Shown here: one piece after another, positions 48,200 through 60,739 of the stretch | Layout: every line of letters begins with the position of its first letter | Position numbering within the stretch: position 1 is the first letter of the stretch | NCBI RefSeq assembly: GCF_012489685.1 | Contig: NC_080044.1 | Coordinates: forward strand, 31,414,369 to 31,478,368 | Source of the DNA: Lotus japonicus | Lineage: Eukaryota > Streptophyta > Magnoliopsida > Fabales > Fabaceae | Length of the DNA stretch: 64,000 bases | Reading direction: 5' to 3' | Position numbers and translations under genes: made by a program | Notes under the pieces: generated by a model | The model's input: the letters and a program-made list of their open reading frames with translations, nothing else | What the model was told of the DNA's origin: nothing | The model's database searches: none

Positions 48200-51100
48200 G
48201 TAAATAGTAATTAAAAGCAACACATGTTCATATCTGGTGACTATAAGTCATGTCATTAGCCTATAAGCTCGTCGCCTAGATATATATTCATATCCTCACA
48301 AGGGCACCACCACGTGCCAATATAGAGCTCGCACGACCCGAAGGTCAACCAACTAATCCAACACGATTAGGAATTAACTTCCTAACTGATCCATGAACAT
48401 GCGATTAAGGTCTATCCCCTTAAACGAACAACACAACAAGATTAAGGTCCATCCCCTTAATCAAACAAACAACAAGGTGAAGGTTTATCCCCTCAATTAA
48501 ACAAAACAACAAGATTAAGGTCCATCCCCTTAATAGAACAAAACAACAAGATTAAGGTTCATCCCCTTAATCAAACAAAACAACAAGATTAAGGTTCATC
48601 CCCTTAATCAAACAACAAACACGATTGAGGTCCATCCGCTCTACCGATCAACAAACACGATTGAGGTCCATCCCCTCAACCGATCAACAAACAAGATTGA
48701 GGTTCATCCCCTCAACCAATCAATAAACACGATTGAGGTTCACACGATTAAGGTCCATCCCCTCTACCGATCAACAAACACGATTGAGGTCCATTCTCTC
48801 AATTGATCAAAAAACACGATTAAGGTCCATCCCCTCAACCTTCGTGAAGCCCGATCTTTCAACCGTCTCAACCTCAAGATATGTATACATGCAATGGGGT
48901 TAGCCAAACAACGATTCGTCCCCACACGAATACTGTCTAGCTAAATTTCATTGTCTCTATCGTTTCCCTAGTGTAAACTTCGGTCCCCTAACCAGTTGCT
49001 TCAACAAGCAAAGAAGTGTCACCTGCACTTAGTGACATCTCTAGTCACAATGACTCATCCTCTTGATGCCCACAGATCACATTCTCTTTTTCCCTCGAGA
49101 TTAGGATCATCGACCTTTCCCGTTTTCCAAAATCATTTTCCATTCCTAAGTCCTTTTCGAAAAGGTTCTCTTTAACATTCAAAAGTGTTCTATCTTGGAT
49201 TAGTTTCATTATGGAATTTATTCTCAAAATTGAAGTCTTATCTCTTCATTTGTTTCATGTATAACATTCCAAAAGATCCCCTTTTCCCAAGGTACTCTTC
49301 CCTAGAAAACTAAAGTCTCGACTCTCGATCCTGAATCTCAGCATTATCTCAGACCTCTTGTCAGATCCTACTCAATAATTCTCCTAAACACTCCGTGTTT
49401 ACAATCGATATAATTTCCACATCTCAGCACAATTCAACAGTTATGCATATACAATATTCAATGAATCAAAACCTACCTTATCCACTAACAGTTCAATGAA
49501 TCAAAACCTGTCTTATCCATTAATCAATTCAATAATCCAACATAACTCAGTCAGTGATGCATATACAACAACTCAATGAATAATAACATGTCTTATCCAC
49601 TAACAATTCAATAAATTGGCATGAGCCTCAACAATTCAACAATCTAGTAAATCGGCATAAGCCTCAACATTTTAATTTTCCAATAAATTGACATAAGCCT
49701 CAACATTTCAATTCAGAGTCATCAATAATTGTCGGTTCTTCGACATCTAATCATATTAGCTAGTAACTAGGAGAGTTGCCCTTACCTTTGTCAATGTTTC
49801 TTTCTCCTTGGTCTTCCCTCAAGTGTTCCAATTCCTGGAGTCTCAAGCTTGCACATCTCAAACCTTAAGCAAAAGTGCGATTACATAGCCACTAAGCAAC
49901 TACTCGACTCAAGGCGACTAAACAAAACCCGAAATCTCTCTAAGCTTTAGGAAAGCAACACTTAGACATAGACAACGAGATTACCCTGAATGGGTGAATT
50001 AAACCAAAACTCAAGTTTCAAGTAAGCTAGTAGCAAGTAAGCAAGTAATGTTCCAACTTCACTTTGTCCTCTAAGCTCACGAACTCATGCCCCTATTTGT
50101 CATACAATTTCATTTTCATTTCCCTTCCTACATACATCATCAATCTAAGCTCATGTAAGACCTTCCAAGCAATTGCACATATCATGACTTAGCTAACTTA
50201 AAGAAAAAGTAGCACCTAGCATGTTCCAAATAACACATAGCATATTCCACATTTTCATTGCTCTCACATAAAACATGCATTAAATTACTTAAGGGACAAG
50301 TAACATTTAGCATGCTCAACCATTCATCCACAAAATTCAACCCAAAACTTTACTCAAAATCACCCTAAACATCATGCATCAATTCTAAGCTTCAAAAAGT
50401 AATTCCCCCCCCCCCCAAACACACTCCCAAGCTCTCGGCCATACCAGGTTTAAGGGTGAGCCGACATTTTCTTTCACAACAAGCTAATTCCTAGTCATCA
50501 TGCATAATTACTAGTGTCTAAGAATATATTAAAGCATGCATATACTCCTTCCAAGGTTCTAGAATCAAAAAGCCCCAATTGGAAACTCTAATACTCAAAA
50601 TCGTGCTTTCTCCAAAATTGATTTCATACAACTCAAATCAAAAGATCAAATAAGCAATAAATATTAAGGTACTTAGCATTCATGGAGCTCTAACACAATT
50701 AAACACCTAAAAGTTGCTAACTTTGGGTATAATCAACTTTTTCATGCATTAACTATCAAACTACATAGATCAAAGACATAGACAAATATTTTGACCGTAG
50801 AAATATACCCCCAAGCCTATCAACTCAAAACTTGGGGCCAATACTAACCTTTTCTCACAAAGCTCAAAGTTTGGGTTGAAAGAGATGATGAAAAAGAAGA
50901 TGATGATGATTCAAGGTTCTTCAAGAAATCTTCTCTCAAGCCTTCAAGAATCCACCCAAATTCCTCCAAGATCAAGCAAGAATCCAAGTTTCTCTCTCTC
51001 TCTCTCTCATGGCCTTGATGTTGTTATGGGGGTGAATAGTGTTTTCTCATCTATTTCTACAAGAGTGGGAAAGAAAGGATGCGTGGGTTCGAGTGTTTCG

Positions 51101-51600
51101 ATATATTTTTTACTCCTTTAAGCTAAATATCCCTCCATAAAGGGTCAATACTTGTTCCAGATTCATTTAAGTGAGAAAATATTTCGGAAGAAGCCTGTTC
51201 CAAAATTTGACAGAGAACTGATTGAGGAAATCTTCTCCAGATGAGAAAACTCCCTTCGCAGAAACGATTCCGTACAGAAAAAGGATCAAGACCGCACATA
51301 TGGAAACTCCGGAAGGAGCCCCGAACACTTTTATTCGTGGCCCGGAGGTTCACTAAAGTCTTTACGGAGGTTAAATAATTCTCAGGGTTCTCGGAAGTAA
51401 ACCCTCTCGATATTATTAGCCGAAAAATCCGGAATCGCACCCAATCCACACAAAAATACCCTGAGGGTCTTATTCCTGCTTTGATTTAGAATCGATGCTT
51501 AATTAGTGTTTTAGCAGTGGGGAATTACTTTTCGAATACTCTGAATCGCAGTCGGATATGAATATGACTCAGACTAGCATTCGAAATGGCTATGATTCCA
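48200..51600 (-). repeat. Probable reverse-oriented Tekay/Del-like LTR
   Basis: Read on the minus strand, this region shares scattered blocks with the LTR at 9.1-11.6 kb, for example 'ggtaagggcaact...ctagctaat' (49799-49755 here, 9581-9610 there) and a 'gggatggacct(c/t)aatc' unit comparable to 'gggggatgtgatcgac'. No gag or pol is present. Homology is patchy and the edges are not defined, so this is a moderate-confidence call. The CT microsatellite at 50990-51008 lies inside. Confidence 0.45.
48402..48845. repeat. ~36-bp minisatellite, about 12 copies, each with a hairpin
   Basis: Units read roughly 'aagattaaggtccatcccct' then 'taatcaaacaaaacaac'. Each has inverted arms GATTAAGG and CCTTAATC around a short loop. 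In the right half of the array the arms become GATTGAGG and CCTCAACC, so both arms change together. One unit near 48730 is truncated. Spacers between units are A/C-rich. Confidence 0.9.
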
Positions 51601-51605
51601 CACAT

Positions 51606-51607
<2 letters not shown>

Positions 51608-51636
<29 letters not shown>
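51608..51636. repeat. AT microsatellite at the left edge of the pararetrovirus locus
   Basis: An uninterrupted 29-bp AT repeat directly abuts the first viral base (51637). Confidence 0.95.
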
Positions 51637-51639
<3 letters not shown>

Positions 51640-51705
51640 GCTCGGAAGCAGAAGGAGGGAGATGAGAAGAGGATTAAGAAGAGAAGTAGGACGCCACCAC
51701 GGAGG
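51637..51705 (-). repeat. 69-bp viral intergenic repeat, copy at the left edge
   Basis: Identical by eye to 60671-60739 (ggggctcggaagcagaagga...ccaccacggagg). It marks terminal redundancy of the integrated viral DNA and ends only a few bases short of where the primer-binding site would be. Confidence 0.95.
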
Positions 51706-52149
51706 GGCTTATAGCAGAAATTTAAATTGCTGAAATTAAAAGACAGGAATTAAAACAGGAGGCTCAGCCTTCCATAAACAGAATAATAAAACTGGAGGAA
51801 ATATATTACATAAACATAGGTTACAAAAACTGAAATTTAAAAAACTGAAAAACTGAAAAGATTGAAGAAAGGAAAACTGAAAGAGAACTTACAGAAGGAC
51901 TCTCAGTGTTTTCTCTCTCTATAACTCTCTATCTAGGCTATGCCAAACTCTGATTAACAAAGCTCAGAAGATGCCTATTTAAAGAAAAAATTGGTCACTG
52001 TTTGAATAGTTCCGGTTGAATAGTTCCGGTAGACGGTACTATCTGACGGGCACTATTTGCTACAGTAAAAAGTTCTACTGTTGCTACAGTGGAATACAAT
52101 AATTGAGATTGAATTATTACAAAACATAATGATAAAAGACGACAAAGCT
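51706..52149 (-). promoter_or_regulatory. Pararetrovirus intergenic region and probable promoter
   Basis: On the minus strand downstream of ORF2, a TATA-like TTTAAATAGG lies at 51985-51976, with 'gtagcaacagtagaa' and related direct repeats ('ctgtagcaa' twice, 'ccggaactattcaa' twice) upstream of it. A pyrimidine-rich leader follows. Its position matches the pregenomic RNA promoter of Caulimoviridae. The role is inferred. Confidence 0.55.
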
Positions 52150-53498
52150 TTAGCAGAAGTCATCTTCACTTGATTCCAGTGTTTCCGGGATAAAATCTGA
52201 CCCGAAAGAAGATTGTGAGGAAGTTTTCTGCTGAGGGGCCTTTGAGGATGAGGCCTGCTCCTTTGGCTCTTTTTCTTTCAATAATTGCAGAGCTGTTTGG
52301 AGATTCTTCAGCAGGTCTTCTTCTGTTGAAGCTCCTGCAAGGGCCGCTGTGATGTGGGCCTTTTGATTGAGCAAGAGACTAGATTGCGGATTGGCATGCT
52401 TAAGGCACTTTTGGTTAGACTTAAACCACTGATTGACATTCTCCTTATGAGCTTTGGAAGCATCAAAGACCTTCCACCATTTGATTAAGGGTTGTTTGTG
52501 GAGAATTGGTTGGGCTTTTGTCTTGAGACCATAACGCCAGGCAAATACCCAAGAAAGGGAAAAGATTGTGTAAAAATTCAAACAATCAGGATAATTGTTT
52601 AAATCTTTATTCCAATGCTTTAAAAAATGATTGTAACCCTCAAAAACTTCAGAGGGAAAGATTTCCGTAGTAGGTCCAAAGAAATCCCACCAAGAGTGAA
52701 ACCAATTTGGAAAAGAATATTTGTTGAACCATTTAAAATAAATGAGCCAAGAGTGTTTGAAATTCTGATTTTGTAGACCAAGGATTGTATTCTCCCAAGC
52801 TTTCATATAATCCCAATAGTTGAAACCTACAGGGTCAAAGTTCTGAGAGAATTTTTTGTAACTATTTGGATTAGGTCCAAAGTCAGTGGGACGAAGGACA
52901 CGGCACTGTTTGTATCTATAAGGATAAACTCATAGAAAATTTGGGATTTTTTTGGGTGAATGGGATCAAGGTGATTTGGGAAGAGTTTAATGCCAATTTT
53001 GTTGGCAAGGTTGACTCCTCCAGAGCTATCCCACCATTCTGGTTCAATAAAAGTTTGGAATTTGGAGTTTATTTTGGCTAGATAACCGGTATTTTGGTTG
53101 GGTTGACTGGGTTGAGCAACAACGGGTTTTTTCCCGCAATGAGTTGCTAAGGTTTTAGTTTTATCAATGATGGCTTGGAGAGATTGAAGGTCATCATCTT
53201 CTTCTGTCATGCTAGCCCAGGATTTTTTGGGTAAATTGATGAGTCCCTGAGGAACATTATCCAGGCCTGCTTGTTTGAGGGCAAGGAGAGTTGGAATTGA
53301 TAAAGCATAATCTGCTTTGGTTTGTTTTGGTTGGGGAGATTGATTTTGAGCAGTGGGCTCAGATTTTTGATTTTGGACAGTGGGTCCAGATTGATGGGCA
53401 GTGGGCCCAGAGAGGATTAAGTCAGAAATTGTAATACCTTTGTTCTTGTGAGAACCTCTGCCTCTTCCTCTGGATGAGGAAGAGCCTTTGGAGGCCAT
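52150..53498 (-). pseudogene. Pararetrovirus ORF2 (function unknown), frameshifted
   Basis: ORF2 begins at ATG 53498, one base after the ORF1 stop (TAA at 53502-53500). It starts MASKGSSSSRGRGRGSHKNK, a basic Gly/Arg-rich tail, followed by Gln/Pro-rich repeats. A single-base shift near 52900-52930 ends the first frame at 52827, and homologous-looking coding continues in the next frame to a stop at 52150 (Trp/Tyr/Phe-rich, ending with an acidic tail). A downstream ORF of unknown function is a feature of florendoviruses. No known domain is recognised. Confidence 0.65.
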
Positions 53499-53499
53499 C

Positions 53500-56400
53500 T
53501 TATGATCTGCCCTGCAAATATTCACGAGTGAGGAAATCAGGGAGAGAATTTGAAGATCCTTTTATATATTCAATTTCAAAGTCAAAAACACTTAAAATAG
53601 CTTGCCATCTGGCGAAGATATGTTTTGAAGCTAAGTTTTTGACATCTTTTTGTAAAATCTCTTTGGCAGATTTGCAGTCCACCCGGACCAAGAATTTTTA
53701 ATTGATCAAATCAGATTGAAATTTTGAAATAGACAAAACGATTGCTAAAACTTCTTTTTTGACAGTAGAATAATTCTGCTGAGCAGGGTGAAGGTGTGAA
53801 AAACGACTAGAAGGGGGGGGGGGTTGAATAGAGTTTTGAATATAAAGACTTTCCCTTTAAGATTTAAAGAAAATCTTTTCGGTTTCTCTGAGATAGATGG
53901 TGCAGCGGATAAAGATAGAGAGAAGAGAAAAGCACACAAGTATTTTATCCTGGTTCACTTGATAAATCCCTCAAGCTAATCCAGTCCACCCGTTAAGGTG
54001 ATTTCTTCCTTCTTAGAATGAAGGCAATCCACTAATCAGATAATTGTTACAACTGCACTTGAAACCTACAAGTGACTAACAATACACTGACTTAGCTGTC
54101 ACTAAGATTCACTCTCTTAGTCTTCTCTAGGACCCGATCAACCTTGATCTCCTAAAGGAATCACCACTAAGATTCACTCTCTTAGTCTTCTTAAGGATAC
54201 TGACCTACCCGGTCCCTTAAGGAAAATCAAACAACTGTTTGAGGTTGGTGTTTACAAAGGTTTGCTTCTAAATAAGCTGAGTGTAAACTAAATAAGAACA
54301 GATGAAGAAAGTAGAGGCTTGAATCTTTTCTTGTATTGCAGCTCTTTGTTTTCTCTCTCACACTTCTTTCTTCTTTTCTTCAGCCTTTTATAGTCCAAGG
54401 TGCAAAGGATATTTCTGTTGAGAGAATATGACCGTTGGAGGGCATTTCTGGAACTTCCAGAACCTGCTGTGGCTGAACCTTGGTAGGTAGGCTTTTCAGA
54501 ATAGTACACTGCTCTTGCACTTCTCGATAGAGACATTTGCCTTTAACCATTGACTTCTGATCAGAGTTATGCTTCGTGTTGGAACTTGTGAAGCTTGGTG
54601 ATCAGAGTCAGAGGGAAGCTTGGATCCTCTGACCTTCGTTACTTCTGCTTCTGAACCTTTAGAGCTTCTGGACCTTCAAAGCCTCTGGTCCTTCAGAGCT
54701 TCTGATCCTCAGATCTTCTGATCCTCTGATCTTCTGATCCTCTGATCTTCAGATCTTCTGATCCTCTGATCTTCTGATCTTCAGAACTTCTGATGAATAT
54801 ATCTTCTGGTGTCAGAATCAGAACCTGTTTGTCAAAACACTCAAGACAAACATTAGAGTATCATAGTTGTTCATCCACAAATAAATACTTGTTATCATCA
54901 AAACATAGAGTTGTACCACATGACCAAATCTTGATCTTACACAGGGTTCCAATGCTTTGAAGTAAAAGCAATAATTTGTTCCTTGTCAGAAACCTTTTGT
55001 TTCAAAATGCCACCAAAACCAATATCAGAGGCATCAGTTTCAATAATTTTGAAAGCTTGAGGATTAGGGAGATAAAGACAAGGGAGATTCTTGACACGAA
55101 GTTTGATTTGTTTGACCACATTGGTATGAATATCGGACCAAGGTGGAGGATCCTTCTTGAGTCTATCATGAAGGGGTTTGATTATGGTACTGAGTTGAGG
55201 ACAGAAATCCGCAACATAATTGAGACAACCCAAGAATCTCTGTAATTGGGTTTTGTCAATGATTTGATCAGGGAATTTATCAGTGAACTCGATGGCTCTA
55301 TTGATCGGAATGATGGTTCCTTGGTGGATATTGTGACCAAGGAATCGGATTTTGGTTTGGAACAAACTGACTTTTGTCTTGGAAACAGCCAAGCCATTCC
55401 TTTTGATTACAGAGATGAACGTATTGAGATGTTTGAAATGTTGATCAAGAGTTTGGGAAAAGATTAGAACATCGTCAATGTAGACAATAGTGAATTTGGA
55501 ATAAGGATTGAAGATTTCGTTCATAATCCTTTGGAATTCAGAAGGGGCGTTCTTTAGCCCAAAAGGCATAACGTTCCACTCATATTGCCCAAAAGGAACA
55601 GTAAAAGCAGTTTTATACCTATCCTTCTCTTGCAATTGGATTTGCCAAAATCCAGATTTCATGTCGAATTTTGAAAAGACCTTAGCATCATGCAGTCTGG
55701 CTAAGAGATCTTTCTTGTTGGGGATAGGATATCTAATGCAACAAAGGGCTTGATTGAGAGGTTTGTAGTTAATAACCAGCCTAGGGGTTCCTCGTTCTAT
55801 CTCAGCTTGTTTGTTGACATAGAAGGCTGCACAGGACCAAGGGCTCTTACTCCTGCGAATAAGTTTCTTTTCAAGGAGATCATTGATTTCCTTTTGGCAG
55901 AAATGAAGAAGTTCTTCATTCATTTGAATAGGTCTAGCCTTGGTTGGGATCTGTTTGTCTGAAAATTCTTTTTCATAAGGAAGTTCCACCATATGGCTCT
56001 TCCTTTCCCAAAAAGCGTTGGGTAGATCAGAACAGATGCTGGATTGAATATTTTCCAAAATATCCTCAATCCTTGATTTAACAGAAGGTTGTTGCAATTG
56101 TTCCTCAATGGTTCTGTAAGAGATTTCTTCCTTGAGGAAGTTGATCTGCTTCTCCTTGTAGGATATGACGTTCAAAGTCTTATCTATGGGAGGTTCAGAG
56201 AATTTGAACAAGATAGGTTGTCCAAGATGCTGAACAGTGATGCCGTTTTCGTCAGTATTATAGGGGAAGAGTTTCTTAATGAAAGGGGTCCCTATAATGA
56301 TTTTTTGACTCAAATTTCTGACTAACAGAAATGGAGTTTCGATTTCAAGACTACCATTTTTGATGATAGCTGAGGGGATTTTATACTTGATCTTTAGTCT

Positions 56401-59400
56401 AGATCCTTCAGCAGCGCTGAGCTTCTCAGTTGTTTTCTCAAAATATCTGGTGGGAATGAGTCCTTCCGAGATACAACTGGAATATGCCCCTGTGTCAAAG
56501 AGGGCAGGGATTTCGAGAACAAAATCTCCAATGAGGATTTTAACATGGATAAAGAATTTCTGAATGGTGACCTGGTTAATATTCTCCAGAAAGTATTCGC
56601 AATTGTCGTTAGGAGCAGGATTGGAATCAGGTATAGAAGAATCATCTTCTTCATAATTTTTAGTCAGTTTCTCCAAAATAAGTTGCTGACTTTTTTGGAT
56701 TTGCTTGAGACTTTTGACCTCGGTCTTGAGGGAATTGACTTCAAATTGAAGGTCTTGAATAGTAACGGGCTTGACCGTAGATTTCTCAAGACGCTTGAAA
56801 GTATCTCTAAGATTGAATTTATTGGTGGTTATAGGACTTTTGGGAGGCCTATCTTCAAGAGTAGATCTGAGGCGTTCCAAATAGATTTTCTTTTCCTGAG
56901 TATCAGGGATAGAATTAATAGCTCTGAAGAGAAGATCTTGTTCATTGGTCAAAGTGTTGACAGACAAGGTATTGACGGAAGATGATGATTGAGAATCATC
57001 ATTCTGAATTTGATTTAGGTCTTCAGAGACCTCAGAATCCGAAGGATTAGATTCTTCTTCATCAGAAGTTTGAATGAGAAGATTGTTGATCTTGTCTTCG
57101 ATTTCAGGTTCAAGATGAAGCTCAGAGATTCTCTTTTTGAGTCTGCAATACCTGCTAATATGGCCCGGCTTGCCGCAGTTGTAGCAGGTAACATCTTTTC
57201 CTTGAGAGGGTCTAGTCTCAGGAGGATTCTTTGGAATTTGCGAAGATTGGGGTTTTGATCTAGGCTTGGGTTTCCTATGATCATTCCTGCTAGATCTCTT
57301 TCTCCATTGTTGTTTGGGAGGAGGATCTTGCTTTCTGGGTTTAGGTTTCTTGGGACAACCTTGAATTCCAAATTGTTCGCAGAAAGTACCCAAATCCCTG
57401 CGATTTTGAGACTTCTCCTTAGTGAGTTGCTGTTGGATTTTGTCATCCTGACAGATTTTGAGAGCAACTCTTTGAATGATAGCTATGAGCTGTCCATAAC
57501 TAAGGGTGTGATATGGGATTTCTCCCCCCGGATTTTGGCTTCTAAGTTTCTCACGAACTTTGTCGCCAAAAGATTTAGGAAGACCAGCCAGGAATTTCTC
57601 TTTCCAGAAGGCTTGTTGGCTGTCTTCACGGGTGTAAACTCTGGTTAGGAAGGTATCTTTATACCACCTGAAATCACCCAAAGATTTGCACTTAAGATTG
57701 GACAAAAGATCACCAGATCTGTCCTTGATGAGGGAAGGATCTCCAACAAAATGTTGGGCTATGGTGAAGATTAAGGAGTTGACGGCATCAGAGATGAATT
57801 TGCCATCTTCCATGATAGGATTACCTTCTTCATCAGTCTTGACAGCAGTCAAGATCTGATCCTTCTCGTCTTGAGTGAGATAATTATCCCACCAACCTTT
57901 GAGCTGGCCACAGAAACCAGCAACCAAGACTTCAACGATAAGAGATTCAGGACAATTGTTGGCGGTAACATAGGCAGTGGCTACCATAGTCATATTTTGG
58001 AGGATTTTGGTGATACCATACTCATTTTCACCATCAATGTTCCATTCATAGACATTGTTGGCACTGAAGCTTTTGAAGTTTGAAGATTCTTCTAAAAGAA
58101 GATCAGGAGCAGTAGCTCTAGGATAGTAGAGCTTGGTTTCTTTTCTCCACTGATTCTTAGAATTGTGAATGACAGTATTGACAGGAATACTTTTGATAGA
58201 TTGAACGTCAGATTGAATATCAGAATCAGACTCAACCTTACCATCTTTAATATTATTTAAAGAAGTAGAGGTATTACGAGTAGAAGTACGAGTTTTTGGA
58301 GGAGGAGGAGCAGTAATAGTGGGATTAGAAACTGCTTCCGGAGTAGGTTCCAGAGTCTCAGGAGGTTCCGGAGTCTCAGGAATAACTTGTTTGAGAAGCT
58401 GAAGTTGCTCTACCACTTTTTGGAGGAGCTCATTGTCAGATTCCTTTTTTGCTCGAAGAGTTTGAGCCGAGTGTTTGGAACGGCTACTGATTTGAAAAGG
58501 TTTGAAAAGGGGTTTCTCAAGTTGACATCCTTTAGGGATATCAAGATTAGAAGAGGAAGGTTCAATCTTGACCTTTTCTTTTCCTTTCTTGGAAGAGGAA
58601 TCCTGTACTTGGGATTCTCCAAGAATTTGAAGATACTTATTGGTGTAATTGGATTGTTCCATGAGGTCTTTGATGTCTTTTCCAGTGACATCCCCTTCTT
58701 CTTTTCTAGTCTTGAAGGGAGAAGCTAGGACAGGTGTAGATTGGGCTCCTTTAAGAAGGAAAGGAGTTTTAGGTGGCAGGTTAGAAAGGGTTTCTTTTCC
58801 ATCTTTATGCTGCCATTTAACCATGTCAATTTGGAAGGGGTAAGATTTCCAATTCTTGTTGGCATAATCTTGAAACCATTCAAAAAAGAAGATGTTTTGC
58901 TGGGTTTTTTCAAGGAACCCGTAGAATTTTTCTTGGATCTTCTTTCTCTTTTCACCCTGATACTTTGCAAAGAACCATTTTCTTTGCTTAGTCCATCGGT
59001 CAGAGTAGAAATCTGCTTTGATACTTTCTTTGTCGATGACAAATTCAGTAGTGATTGCTCCAATGAAATCAGAAGTTTCTCCAGGGGTTTCTAGAGAAGA
59101 ATACGTTGGAGATAAGTTGGATTGATGATCTTCATCACCCTTGTCATAGGTAGTCTTGACAGGAGTGGTATTGACATATCCAGCCAAATGGATAGTAGAT
59201 CCGTCATGTGAGAGGGAAGGTCGAGCGCTAGACTCAGGCTGGTTCCTTCTAGTCATAGAAAAAGATCTTCTGGACATGGCAGATTGGAAATCATTTGAGG
59301 ATGTCCTAATAGATCTAGGGATAGAGAAGGAATTTCTCCTATCAAAGATAAGATCTACTTGACCAGATTGGTGTTGGACGATTTCACGAAACTCAGGAGT

Positions 59401-60255
59401 TTCAACAGGTTGGGCTGGAGTAGCCTTTTCCAAAGACCATTTCTCTGGAAGGGTGATATCACTCCATTGGATGGTTTTGGGAACAATAACGTTTGCCTTA
59501 TCATAATCTGTAAGGAAAAGAGTTGTTTCTCCGGATTTCTCACAATTGGTTCGCAAGAAATAAGATTTGATAGAGTTCATTACCTTGTATTGAACCCTGT
59601 AGATCAAAGAGATTGGTATGGAATCTTCTTTCATATCAAGGCCGTGAAGCTTGATATTTAGGAAGAGAACGTCAAGGATGTTTTTGTCTTCCAGACTGAC
59701 AGTTAGATCTGGAAAGCAATTGAAAAAGATTGGTCCATTACTCAGGCTGGTTTCAACCGTTCCTAAGAGGGAGTCATGGAATTGATTATGTCTAACATCC
59801 CTAAGACAAAGGAGTACAGCGATGTCAAGAGATTTCCTGGTTAGGGGTTTAAGACCAACTTGAACACTACCTATATGAAGATAGTTGAAGTTCTTGCTGA
59901 TATGTTCTTTGATGCTTTTCTCGGAAAGCAGATGGATTTCTTCATCATCAGATCTGAGCTTATAGGTTTGCTCAACGGTTTTGATAATGAAATCTGATCG
60001 TTTGAAAAAGGATCCGTTTGGTTTGTAGATCTCAGCATGAGAGATTTTAGGGATTTCCCAGTTGTCGAGATCTTGATTGATATCTTCAAAATGAATTTCT
60101 TCTTTGAAGACAGATTTGGATAATTGATTGGATTGATGAGGATGATCGATAGAAGAAGAAGAGGGTTGGGAAGATCTGAAAGAAAGCTTAGAAGAGAAAG
60201 AGCGAAGCATCATAGAAGACAGACCTTCCTTACCCGTAAGTATCATCGCCATCAC
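53500..60255 (-). pseudogene. Pararetrovirus ORF1 polyprotein, split by a solo LTR
   Basis: The ORF starts at 60255 and is open for 1772 codons before the LTR insertion. Regions in order are: a movement-protein-like domain (about residues 100-250), coat-protein region, CCHC knuckle CYNCGKPGHISRYC (about 1020), aspartic protease region (about 1255), RT with YIDDVLIF (about 1590), and the start of RNase H with TDASDIGFGG (about 1740). The remainder of RNase H lies beyond the inserted LTR at 53783-53500. Lesions seen: LTR insertion (53789-54941), an in-frame TAA at 53700-53698, and a substitution in the protease motif (DTGAYSS here, DTGADSS in the second copy). The coding length without the insertion and one duplication copy is a multiple of three. 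It is not functional as it stands. Confidence 0.88.
53784..54946. mobile_element. Solo LTR (1153 bp) in the pararetrovirus, CAGGG duplication
   Basis: The element 53789-54941 begins TGAAGGTGTGAAAAACG and ends CTTGATCTTACA. It is flanked by CAGGG (53784-53788 and 54942-54946). It lies inside viral ORF1, so it arrived after the virus. It is related along its length to the solo LTR at 34130-35341. It contains an internal array of 9-14 bp units such as 'cttctgatcctctgat' (54655-54800). Confidence 0.9.
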
Positions 60256-60655
60256 CTGGTTCTATAGAAACAGATAAATAAATTAGAAATATAAGTTAGG
60301 TTCTGCGTTGTTCTTAATAGTTGAGCAGTATAGATCTGGATCAGACTTAAGCCACCACAAAAAGAAACTAAACAAGGACATTAAAAATATTCAGAACTTA
60401 ATAACATGTCTGTAGTATGGCCAATATAGACTTACTGCCACACAGGGACTTACTGCCTTCAACGCCTCCGCTGCAGAGATGATCATAAGTCTGAATAGTA
60501 ATAATCCTAGAAGGTTTTCAGAAGAGCTTTCATTTTAGTTTAGTTCAAAGTGTACTACCAGTCCAGATCCCGACCATAGTGCTTAATTATATAAGAACAG
60601 AACATAGAAATAACTTATATCTAACATATTTAGCATGTTCCTACTTCCCCATCAG
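60256..60655 (-). other. Pararetrovirus leader upstream of ORF1
   Basis: About 400 bp between the primer-binding site and the ORF1 start, without a long frame. Caulimoviridae have long structured leaders; the other part of the leader would lie before the primer site, in the intergenic region. Confidence 0.6.
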
Positions 60656-60667
60656 GCTCTGATACCA
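60656..60667 (-). promoter_or_regulatory. tRNA-Met primer-binding site
   Basis: The minus strand reads TGGTATCAGAGC, the canonical sequence complementary to the 3' end of plant initiator tRNA-Met that primes reverse transcription in Caulimoviridae. It fixes the start of the viral map. Confidence 0.92.
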
Positions 60668-60670
60668 AGA

Positions 60671-60739
60671 GGGGCTCGGAAGCAGAAGGAGGGAGATGAG
60701 AAGAGGATTAAGAAGAGAAGTAGGACGCCACCACGGAGG
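60671..60739 (-). repeat. 69-bp viral intergenic repeat, copy beside the primer site
   Basis: Same sequence as 51637-51705. On its right it is joined directly to the second ORF1 fragment (60740), an abnormal junction that replaces the rest of the intergenic region. Confidence 0.95.

Noticed and set aside
48402..48845. CRISPR-like direct repeats
   Set aside because: Units are contiguous with no unique spacers, and the context is a plant LTR.
55246..59661. Many plus-strand frames across the viral ORF1
   Set aside because: They are shadows of the long minus-strand polyprotein frame, which carries the recognisable domains.
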